In this document: positions 13,101-25,100 of the stretch, in pieces
Position numbering within the stretch: the first letter of the stretch is position 1
Layout of the letters: each line of letters starts with the position of its first letter
NCBI RefSeq assembly: GCF_037042905.1
Contig: NC_087256.1
Coordinates: 26,741,501 to 26,805,500 of the forward strand
DNA from: Lytechinus pictus
Taxonomy: Eukaryota; Echinodermata; Echinoidea; Temnopleuroida; Toxopneustidae
Length of the DNA stretch: 64,000 nucleotides
Direction: 5' to 3'
Translations under genes and position numbers: made by a program
The notes under the pieces: generated by a model
The model's input: only the letters and a program-made list of their open reading frames with translations
Databases searched by the model: none
Told to the model about the DNA's origin: nothing

Positions 13101-16100
13101 GGCAAATGATGGCAAAGTCAAATTGGATATTAGTGTACCTATGATCCGCTACTCTTGACTTGTTGAAATTCACATTGTAAACAATAGTCTGCCATGATTG
13201 ATAGAATGGGGTTTTCTGTAAAGCTAGAAAGACATTTCTAGCTTTACATAAATTGTTTTATCATTATCAGTACAGGTGCTTGTATTTGAGACCAACTTCA
13301 AATGTGCAACAAACTAATATGATTTTCATACTATCAAAAAGGAAACACACATGAAAGTATTAAACTCATATATTGGTTAGTGTATAAAACAGGGAAACCC
13401 AACTCTGTATCTTTCATGGATATGAGCAACATGTTCATAAAATCAAAGATGATAAAAGCTATAAAATTGAAAGTACAACACATGATTGAGTATTTTGATT
13501 GTTAATATTCTTTAACCATGCATTTTTGTTCTAAAAATAAGACTGAAAGTCATTCACTCTACATGCTATAAACACAATAAACCATTAAAAAATCCCACAC
13601 TTGTTCCAGTTTCATAAATCTGTTTTCCTTTCTTCAGAACCAATTGCTATCAAACATAATAACCAGATTTCCGTCTAGCCATATTAAAAAAGGAATATTT
13701 CCTCTAGAAATGTTGCTAGTGGATTGTTAAGATCTCCATTGTTCTGAACACACACTCACAATTGTCTATTCTTTGTGCAGTGGAAGTGAACTATCTGCGA
13801 GTTTGCACTCCTTTCGAACTCCTTTAAACTTTTTGAATGGGTTACTCTGGGCTGAAAAATACTTATGAGCAAAACTCACTGAGAAAATCAATGAAAATTT
13901 CATCAAAATCTGGTAACAGATAATAAAGTTAAAGAATTTTAAAGTCTAGCAATATTTTGTGTAAACAGCCATATGCCCGCCATCATGAATATTCATTAGG
14001 TGAACTGATGATGTCATGCCCCACTTTCCTTCTTCTTCTGAAATAATAATTAAATGATATTTTCCTAAATACATGTGTATGATATGTCTCCCTTGTAACA
14101 AAATACTTTGTAAGTTACATGTACACAGCAATGAATAGCTCATGTTACATAAAATCAGTTGTCAATTCACCTTCTCCGTTCTTGGTGGACAAAATTCAAA
14201 TAGTTTCATACATGTAGCATCAGCAAAATTATTACATACATGTACACTCATGAGGACATGCATAGAACTGTTTTAAAGAAACTTTAACAATATCATAACT
14301 TTGTCATTCCTCGTCCAATTTGATGAAATTTTTATGGTTCAGTTCAAATCAATGGAGAGTAGAAGTATTCCTTGTTATTATTATTAAAGCGTATTGAGCA
14401 TGTTTACATGAAGAAGCGCTCTATACATGTACATGTAGACATTATAATGTATGACCATTCCTTTCAATGTACAATGTACATGATGGAGATTGAAACCTAA
14501 TAATAATTAATAGTAATTGGCATTTATATAGCGCTTTATCAATCTATGACTGTTCAAAGCGCTTCACAATTATTATTACATGTACCTGGTCACTGGATTC
14601 ATAGCATTTCAAGCAGCTAGGCCATGGTGGGATTCGAACACACGACCCTATGATTACAAGGCAAGAGTCAGAACCACTACACCACGACGCTTCCACAACC
14701 TCTTGATATCTATTTACACAGAACAAGCAGGTCACTGTACTTCCTCCTTCATCTCTTCCCCCCCCCCTCTAGTCACATCGGGGGGGGGGGGGGGGGTCAT
14801 TGTCATCATTCATAACTATCTTTATGATTAAATGAATACACACAACAGGGATGTGGTACTTGATTCAAAGAAAATCGGATCATACTTAAACAGGATGTAA
14901 ATATCCTTTTCATGAATAGACAATTAAAAAAAAAAGTTCCCCTTCGCTACATATGTAGATACTGTGTAATAAAGAGTAGACTGTGATGCACACCACATCG
15001 TGAGCGTCACCATTTGTTTGGACCATGTGGTACATTTTATGTTGGTCCCTATTTTAACAGACTTCATGTAAACACCTTTTGGAACTTTATCACAGGAAGC
15101 CATACCACACATTAAAAACATTACTGAGTCAATTCCAAGATTGACCAATGTTCTACCACACAGAAAACAGTTCTTCCTGTATTTAAATACCCTGGACCGT
15201 AATCTGAAGTCGGGTTTAACTTAAACTCAGGTTTAAAGTTGTGGTTTAAGTATGGACACCCAATTGTTACATAAATCACTAACAGTAGGGATATCATATT
15301 TCAGCTCATTTGGCTCTCAAATCATTCATAATTGTCTAGGAAGTACAAATAGATGATTGTCTTCACCATCGATGAATCAGGAAAGAGCTCAGTAAACATA
15401 AGAAACATACAACTTAATAAAAATTTTAATACTTTTGGCTGTCCATACTTAAACCACAACTTTAAACCTGAGTTTAAGTTAAACCTGACTTCAGAATACG
15501 GACCCCTTTGTTTATTAAATGGGCATGGTGATGAATTCATATTGCCGATCATGGCCAGCCACCCCAAAATCAAGAATAAGTTGCCAAATATGAGTTTTGA
15601 GATTTCCATTGAGCTTGAAAAAAGGTGCATCTTAAGATAATTATATATAACTTATTAAAAATTGATCAACAGTAACCCACACAAGTATTTATTTGAATGC
15701 AGAAGAAACTATAAAACAAGCAAAAGATTTGCACACTAGTCAATCTCAGTCCTCAAAAACATACCGTACTCAAAGAACCTCTATCTTTTTTTTTCTATTC
15801 AACCCTACATGTACAACTACATGTAGAAATTTTGATTGTATAAAGAAAAAACATTATCCTTTTAAACATAAAAGCTAATCATTCAAGTTTTGCTTTTTAG
15901 AAGACCAAATTTACTGTTTCGGCTATTTACAGAGAACCTTCCCTGGTGACTTATTGTAGGTTTTGGGGTGACTGGACACAGCCAATGACAGAGCTAGATC
16001 AGTAGCTGTGCTTCAGAACGTAACGGATGTGAGTGGGTCACTTCAGGATGTGGGGTGGAAATCCTTTCAAGGATAGTCTTTACCCAGTACTTCTGATATC

Positions 16101-19100
16101 ACATGTGAAAAATGTTTTGCATGCTGCAGCTGATGATGATTAAATAAAACTACCTTTGAATGCACTATAAGGGGGATATCCATACGGAATATATCAGTTT
16201 AGTATCTTCGCCGAGGCTCACTCGGTAAATCATGGGACATTACATAATATTCTATTTATGAAATTGACCTCAGAAGTACTTTCACACAAGTGTGAGACTT
16301 GTGTTCTCCACCATGGATATGAAATGCAGTGCTAAAACAGTTGTACTAAAAAGTAAATACTAAAATACATTGCAGAAGTAAGACTGAAATATAGAAAGAA
16401 AGGAATGACTAAAGAGTAGAGAGTAATGAAGGAAAAAGAATGCTTTGGGAAGTTTCTTCAAATAATCTGTAGATGAGGATGATTTGAAATAATAAAAAAA
16501 AATATCTGAAACTCGATCATGAGTCTGTCTACTCAGAGGTTTTTTTTTTTTCTCATATGAATATAAAATCTGGGCCCCGTTGAGTTGCATAAAAGTTACC
16601 ATTATGGTAACTTTGCCATCCAATGGTAACTTGCATGGAATCCTCGATTTTGATTGGCTGTTGATCATCGTTACCATGGTATTTATCATTGGATGGCAAA
16701 GTTACCATAATAGAAATTTTATGCAATGGGGCCCGAAAGAATGATGCATCGGATAAGAAAGGGAAATCGCTGAATTCTTTGGAGTTTGGATTTAGAACTT
16801 TATGCAATTGTAGAGTTCGAATTCCTTTCTTTGAATTCAAATCTTTGACCTTGCAATACAACATCTTTTCATTGGGCCCTCTGAAATGCATCGTGGGTGG
16901 GTAGAATTGCAGCCTTTACCTGTTGTTTGACGACCTCAGTGTCATACTTCATGCTCTCTCGTCTAGCTTTCCGGATGTCTTGTTCGAGGTCGATGACCTC
17001 CTTCTGCAGCCTCCTGATGACGTCGTCCTTGTGCGCTGCTTCCGTCTTGTCCACCCGTCGGTGTCTGACACACTCCTCGTTCTCCTGGATCTGTTTCTGT
17101 AGTTTGTCCATGAGTTCTCCATAGTCTTTGCACTGTAGTTCCAAGACCTTTATGAGATATTGATATTGATATTGAAAAAGGGATAATTTGCTGTGTGTAT
17201 TTTAAAGATTGTACGCTGGCAGAAGACAATAATAATAATATGTCCATTTATATAGCGCAGTTACTATGTGCATATACTCAACTGCGCTTTGATACTTGGT
17301 ATCATATTATTACCCCGGCTGAAGCTGAGCATCCATATTAATAGGCGCTAAAGCATTCAAGGAATAAATCCTACCGGGTACCCATTCACCTCACCTGGGT
17401 CGAGTGCAGCACAATGTGGATAAATTTCTTGCCAAAGGAAATTACGCCATGGCTGGGATTCGAACCCACGACCCTCTGTTTCAAAGTCCGGAGACTAATT
17501 CACTGGGCCACAACGCTCCACAATACCAAAGAAGGGTTATGAAAATACTGACTGCTATGTTTTCAAATATGATTGACACATTGACACAATGACTGACACA
17601 TTTTGGTCTTCGGAACTCAACAATCACCCTCTGCGAGTGGGAAGTTTGCTATGTTCAAATTACATTGCAGTTTCATATATTATTTGCAATGTCAATGCAT
17701 TTCTTCATATTTCTGAACACTGTTCATCAGTGATGAAAAAAAAAGGAAATGAATGAAGGAAATATTTCCTTAAATAATCACATACATTTTGGAAAGCAGG
17801 TGAGCATTAATGTAAAAAATATTTGATCACAGTTACTTTTGTTTTACCTTATTCCTGTTTTCCAGGTCAAATCTGATCTGCGTCAGTTCCCCTTTGGCAG
17901 CATCCTGCTGCTGGCTGTACTTCTGCCATCTTTTATTCATCCGAATCACCTCCTTCAGTTGGTCTGAGAGCTGCTCCTTCTCCCGCTCCAGCTGCTCCAG
18001 CTGTCTCCTATGGATCTTCAGTTGGTTCTCCGCGCTCACTGGGGTATTCATCATGGCTGGTGTGGACTCAACCTGTGAAAAAGAAACAGGGGATCTTCCA
18101 CATTAGATTCACTTCACAAGACAATTGCATTTATTATCTATTAAAGTCCATGGTACATGTATAATACATGTATTCATGAACTTATTTTGTAAAGCAGAAA
18201 CAGTGCACTTCTCACATCCAGGTTGTTCAGTACATGTACACTGTAGAAATCAATTAGTGTTGCCCGATGTAAAGTCAAACTTTGACAAGATTTCAAGAAA
18301 AATGCAGTTATTGCAACAAATTTTTAAGGAACAAACATGATATACCTATGCAGGCCTATGATTGTAAAAGTATCACAAATGAAAGAATGCAATCATACTG
18401 TACTGACTTCAGTATAGATGAAAACTTACAAAGTCTACTATGATTGTACAAATGCCTCAAATACAAAACATGAAGAAAAAAGAGTTTTTTTAGTCTGCAG
18501 ACATCATACATCAGCAATATTCTGGACCGTACTGACCATTAATTCCTAAGAACAGAATAAAAGTAACCAGAGTACCTTACATGTAGGGCCATTTTATACA
18601 ACTAGCATTACATCATTGCTTTGTTGGGTAGGTAATCTACCGGACCCGCAGAAGGATTTTCCTAGTTCAAAGTGACAAATCAGGATTTGATAGCTAGTTG
18701 TGGTTGGTTTGGAGTGTTTTTTACACTAGACATGTTTTGAACTTGGCTCAATTAAAACTCTCTCAATGATTGTGCAATTTAACGGTGATACACTAGCATA
18801 TCTCCTGTAAGTTACATGTATATGCAAATGCAATGTATTCAAGGTCACATGACTTGTTTATCAACACCACAATAAATGGATAATCAGGATGGGGCTAAAT
18901 CACACGTTGGGACAAGAAAGATAGTCAGCGGATAAACAGAACGAAATGATGAAATAACAGTAGGCAGTACGCTAGTTTGCAATGCGCATTGCCTCATGAG
19001 AGGTTCATGCTGAAACCAGTCGAAGCAGATGGCAATCATGGCATGACCTTGAGTTCTCCTGACCATGACCAACTGTGTTTCAAGAATCTTAATCAAATCA

Positions 19101-22100
19101 TGATTATCATATAAAAATAAAATCCCCTTTTCAGTTTGCTATTAAAATTCATAATGATTCACAGATCTTTTCTTTCTTTATATACACCCTGGCCTCATAT
19201 ATTTCTAAATCACTGCAAAGTGCAAAAGCATACAGGGGGGGGGGGCTTCAGCCCCCTCACTTCTTTCCAAAACCGTGTACAAAAACGTAAAAATTACCAT
19301 GTATGATTGTGATTTTTTGCATGGTCAGCCCCCCACTTTTGGCTCAGCCCCCCCCCCCCCCCACTTTGAAAAGCGTTCCGCGGCCCCTGGCATAGATGTA
19401 TTGATATGAAATGCTATTAATAGAAATGCTATTAATAGAAATGCTATTAATACTCAACTCTTGTTATTGTCAATATTGCACACAAGACAAATTTGTCAAC
19501 AAAAAACTGTTAATTCAAATCACTAATTACAACATGTATGTGAAAAATATAAAATCCCCTTCTAATGAGTAAAATGTCTATATTTGCATTCCCTTATCAC
19601 ACAATTAAAGCATTTTTGTTGATTAAAATCTTGATTAAAAACACAATTACATGTACACCATATCCACAAAGGCTTCCCATAAACCACAACAATGCCAATC
19701 GCCATTCAAGGTCTTTGCACTACGTGTCACTGTGCACATATCCACTGTCAACCAATCAGAATCAACACTGAAATTAGTGATTGATGACAAAATGCTGTGT
19801 TAAAGGGCCCCTAATATTATGATCAATGTGCTTTGTAAATATCAATGTTGCATAAAGTTTACCAGGACTAAATAAAACAAAAATATGTAAACAGAGGTAT
19901 CATCAATGTGTTAAGTAAATATTATGTTGTATGAAGTTGTCCAACACTACAAAAACAGAGCATTATATTGATCAACAAATTTTAAAAACAGTTCCTCATC
20001 CATATCAAACACTGGAAAGGTGGAACAGATAAGTACATGTATGCCTACATTTGAGCTGACAGTGGGGAGGTTTAAATGATATTTAAGCATTGTTGAAAGA
20101 AAAGGGTAAACTGTCAATATACATCTTGTTTTCTTTCAAACAATAGCATGGTTTCTCCCTACTGGGTTGGGTTACTTTCGGTGACACCTATTTATATTGA
20201 AGAAGGGACCTCTGAAGGAAATTTGAAAATGGCAGTGATTTTTCTTTCAATAAGGAAGTTCAGCAGCAAGTAAAACTTCTTGGACAGTTCTTATTTTGTG
20301 ATTGACAGTTTTAAAGCATATTTTTATTGTTAAAAGGGACTGAAAGTTCTGATCCCAAGTCTATTTTGAGATAAAAAAGGACTGGCTACTTGAGATGTAT
20401 TGAGGACTGGGGGGCATGATGGCCCCCCTTCTGATCTCGACCGCCATACGCGCCGAAATTTGGCACGCATATTCCTTACTACATAAACTACAAGCCAGTA
20501 TAAAAAAAGTTCTGAAAACATTCATTTTTTATTATATGCAAATTTATTTGTGAAAAATATAAAAAAAATTCCAGATGTCATCTTTGTAATCTAATTTAAA
20601 GGTTTCCACACAAAAAATTGCGAGAGTCAATACTTTCCTTACCGGTATGTATTTCTTTGTTTTTAGAATTTCTTATGTATTTCTACGTTTTTTATCTTTT
20701 GTTTTTCATTGTTTTTTTCAATGAAAATTATTACAGACCATCTAACAACTAAATCAAACCTTAAATTAATCAAGCAGACCAATTAGAAAGAAAAATAATC
20801 ATCCTTTTATGAATTTCATCTCCCATAGTCTTTGTACATAAAAATGAGCCAAGACTTCAGAGAGAAAAAAAAAATTGCGGCCTTTTTTTTTTGCGTTTTG
20901 GAAATATCGCACGAACTGTTCGGGGGATGGCTCCCCAGTCCTTTTAGGGTTAAGGCCTAGCTATAAAAGCAACATTCTTCTACACAGTGGATATTACATT
21001 TTATAGCACTTGTTTGGTCAAAACAGGTCTCATGTACTGTACCGTAGTTTTCTTTATAGCAATAATGTATATATAGGTATTGATGAACTGGTAATTTACG
21101 GCTTTATTGCATACATATAGCATAATACACAAATTTCATTTTTTTTTTTCATGTACAATAAAGTACAATTATGTAGCTAATCTTTCACTCATTTTCTCTT
21201 TTTTTTTAGTGCTCAGCAACATTTTGACTTCAAAGCAATGGAAATAAAAGATAACTTCAAGCAATATACATGTAGTCATTACATGTATATTTTTCTTCCA
21301 ACAAGCCAAGGTACATGTTTGTAGACTAATAATAATCATAATATTGCAATGTCTGCCTATGAAGTCCCTTTGATGTACATACATTATGCCTACATGTATA
21401 TCTGGCCATATGCCAAAACCTCAGATAACATCTACACTATATGGTACAATAGAAGGGGAATCCCCATTACAATATGCTTTGGATTAAAGGGGAACCATTT
21501 CCTATTTCGTGAATTTTACATGAAAAAGAAACTGCATGCAGTACTAGTACAAGGGAAAGGAGGAAATAAAAAATTGACTTTGTCCAAGATGAAATTTAAT
21601 CAAAAGAAAGACCTACATGTACATGTACATGTACATGTACATTTTCATTGTGACCAAGGAAAGAAAATTACAATGTTCCAATTTAGTACAATCTGCGTGT
21701 ACATGTATGTACGGTCAGTCAGGCCTTCTGGAAGGTAAGTATGAAAAACTCCCATACAAGCAAACTAATCGGGAAAGGATGATTAAAGGGGAATCCAGCC
21801 TTGGCCATAAAATGTTGTGTTGGGAAGGAGAAAAATAAATTAAACAGAATGGTGAAAGTCTGAAAGAAAACGGACAAGCAATAAGAAAGTTATAGCTGCT
21901 TTAACATTGAGATCACTAATACTATGTAGATTTCAAATTGGCAACTGGGTAAGTAAATTATGACAAGGGGCAAGGACAACTTTCCCATAGGCCATGTACT
22001 TTATTATCAAGGATTTGTGGTTTTCTCCTAAGTACCCATTCCCCTGGGGCAGTAATCTAAATATAACCCAGGTAGTATATTGTTTTATGTCCTCATGAAA

Positions 22101-25100
22101 GAAAAATATAATTTGCAATAAAACTTTTGGGAAAAATGACATTTTAGCCATAATATGTATTGGAGTACATGGAAGAGTAGTCCTTGCCTTGCATCACTAT
22201 GACATCCCATATGCGGCCAATTTGAAGTCTCCATGGGTATAGTGATTACCAATATTTACAACTTTTAAAAATTCATAACTTTCTTGTTGTTTGTCCAATA
22301 TTGTTCAAACTTTCACCTATCAACTTGTCTGATTTTTCTTTTCCTTATAAAAACAAGTTTTTATTTGGGTTGGATTCCCCTTTAATGTGCTAGCAGTATA
22401 CATGTATGAACATGCACATGTATTTTGTAGGCCTACTCTTTAAAAATAATATCTGGAGTGATGATGATGCATTGTTAATTGTCATTTATAAGGGCTTGTG
22501 TAATTCGTTTTTAGTCTTTTCTCAAGACTGTACAGTTACTACAGTATCAAAAGCAATTCAAATTGAAAATTCATTCTACTTTGAAACCCATTAGACCTCC
22601 ACATTCTGTAGGCTACTAATAGCCTTTGCTTACTGTAGAGTATGAGATTAATCGTAGCAAATTAATTGAATAACTTTACATACAATAAGAGGGAAATTGT
22701 TTTGAAAAAAAGTATTACTCTGTAGACTACATGTGTTATGTTTATTTTGCAATGAATCAACAGCAATATTTGAAGAGTAATCATTAAAAAGGGTGTGCAA
22801 CGGGTGAACTTGTGGAACCAATCGTGTTTACCAGCAAAATTACACTTCATTGAAATTCAGGGGATTTCTTCTGTGTCACAATCCTTTGGTTACAACATAG
22901 GTGTAGGTGTGCACTCCTTCATCGACATTGATTCATAAGTCCCTGGTAAAAATGTCCAAATTAAAAGGGTAGTCTACAGTAATTGCAGTGGGAATTTGAG
23001 CACCAAAAGGACAGAGGGAAAGGATGAAGGTGGTATCTAAAAAAATAGTCTATGATATTTGATCAACTCAAATTTATCCACTGACAGCTGAAATCAGTGA
23101 TTTCCTGTGACCAGGGAACACATGTATACATGTAGTCCAGATAGGACATCATACTTCAGTCTTAGTTCTTAAAGCTAGCAAATAACATAGAGAAACCGAC
23201 TCCTAATATATCCAGTACCAATCTACTATAAAGCTCACTCCGCATCAACGATGAGCTGAGGGACTTTGGGAGTCAGTCCTCTGGAAAGATAGCTCTTCCC
23301 CCATATCAACGTCAAATCTGGACTACGGAGTACGGAGCACCCTGTTCAAGTAGCCATCAAGTTGAAAGAAACAAACCCTAAAACAGAACAACAGACTAAC
23401 CTGTCCATTCCTGATCTTATTCTTCTTGAAGTCCGTCAGCTCAGAGGCTAGTCCCTGACACTGTTGAATCATGGTCTGAAGCTTGTGCCTCAGAACCTCT
23501 GCTTCTCCTGTCAAGGATTGGCACAGATCCTTGGACGTCTGACCATCCTGTGACGTGATCTGAAGCTGAGCTTGCAACCTCGCTATTTCCTGTGACTTCT
23601 CATCCGAAGAGAGCTGCAATTCCTCTCTCAGTTCTATGATTTTCTTCTCGAGAGTCTTGATTTTATTGTCTTTGGCTTTTAATTGCTCCGTTAATCTTGA
23701 AATCTGTGGACAAAAAATTGTACAGCTAGGTTAAAAAAGAGCTTCCACCTGGATCTCTTGTTTGTAACTAGGTAAATTTCACCTCAACTACAAGTTTAAG
23801 TTTAAGAGAACTGAAATGAGATGGCATAACACTGGCAATATCATCAATCGGATGAAAATAATATTTCAATATTATCTTTTTTATTCTTGAGAAATTGGCC
23901 ATTTGTTTGTTGTTCTGACTTGTGTGATTTCTTTTATCCATTGCCAAAGAAATTCATTGAAATAGTGTTATTAGTAGAGACAGTGATTTTCCATTTCAAA
24001 AAATGGTCTTTTCCGTTTCTGAAAATCTGTTATTCCGTTTCAACTTGATCTAAAAATGGAAATTCTGTTTTGTCACTGAAGATGTACACAGCAAAACCAT
24101 GAATTTTGTTTTGCAAAGGTGAATTCCATGATTTTTTTACATGAAAAGTATACGAACCAAAAGGAATTTCCGTTTTATTTACCAGTAAAACGGAAAATCA
24201 CTGTCCTTTATAGAAGTTTACAAATTTTAGAGATATAGATTGGTTCCCATTTTCAACGAAACCCTGGATCTGCCATTAGACATGTAGAATTGCCACAACA
24301 TTAACATCAGATTACATGTACACTTTTTATCAAGAGGTGTGCATTATTCAAAATAATGTCATTATAATGTGAACTTTGCTCACTGGGGATTCCCATGAAC
24401 ATGTTGTGTACATTCTGTGCATGATGATCCTATTCACTTTTAAATAAAAAATAATCGTCAAGGCAATCTCAACTGCATGATCACGTACATGTAGTTAGTC
24501 AGTGGGGAAAACCACATTTAATGTGCAGTACATGCATGCCGCCAAAAGCGATATGCACGATTGATTTAAAAAAAAATGTTTTTAATTTCTAATTTCTTCA
24601 TCAGGGGATTTACTCAGTGAAACTTCAGCATTCTGTAATTTAGCAACTCTGAGAATTTTTTTTCTGAGTAATACAGTTTTACTGTTTTTTCAACAAATAT
24701 TCCAGTTCTAAGTATTACTTTATCAAGAGATATCAATTACAAATTATATGAAAAAATTTCAATTAATATCCCAGAATAAGACCTTTTAAAATGAAAAAGT
24801 AGGAAATGAAATTGATACTAAAAGTAATAGTTTCTGGCAAATAAATTTTTCTGTATTTTCCGAGAAAACAAATATTGTTCACCAAAAAACAAAAACAAAA
24901 AAGCTTATTACACTTTAATCAAAAGCTGCTCTAAGAATAACCAAAAAAAGAGATTTATTGAAAAAATATCCCTCTTCCCTATCCTATTAAAATTTTGGAA
25001 GTAAAAATTCCTAAATAAATATCATGAACAAGACCAGATGATATATAAAAAAATACTTATGTAAAATATTTTCACGTACAGCCCCATAAACTTAGTTTTA

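Larger units (their letters stand above)
12626..16919. other. Intron 4 of the adaptor gene (about 4.3 kb)
   Basis: Contains the acceptor-fragment repeats, a short hairpin, a repeat related to 31805-32384, a SINE, a long inverted repeat, dispersed repeat copy 2 and a foldback, listed separately. No further exon was recognised. Confidence 0.6.
18073..23400. other. Intron 2 of the adaptor gene (about 5.3 kb)
   Basis: Repeat-bearing intron; listed repeats at 19215, 19407, 20330, 21612 and 21783. I see no extra exon with good splice sites. Confidence 0.55.

Noticed and set aside
10780-17516. tRNA-like heads at 11060-11150, 14615-14698 and 17450-17516 as real tRNA genes
   Set aside because: They have A- and B-boxes but no closing acceptor stem or proper anticodon arm, and are followed by SINE bodies and tails.
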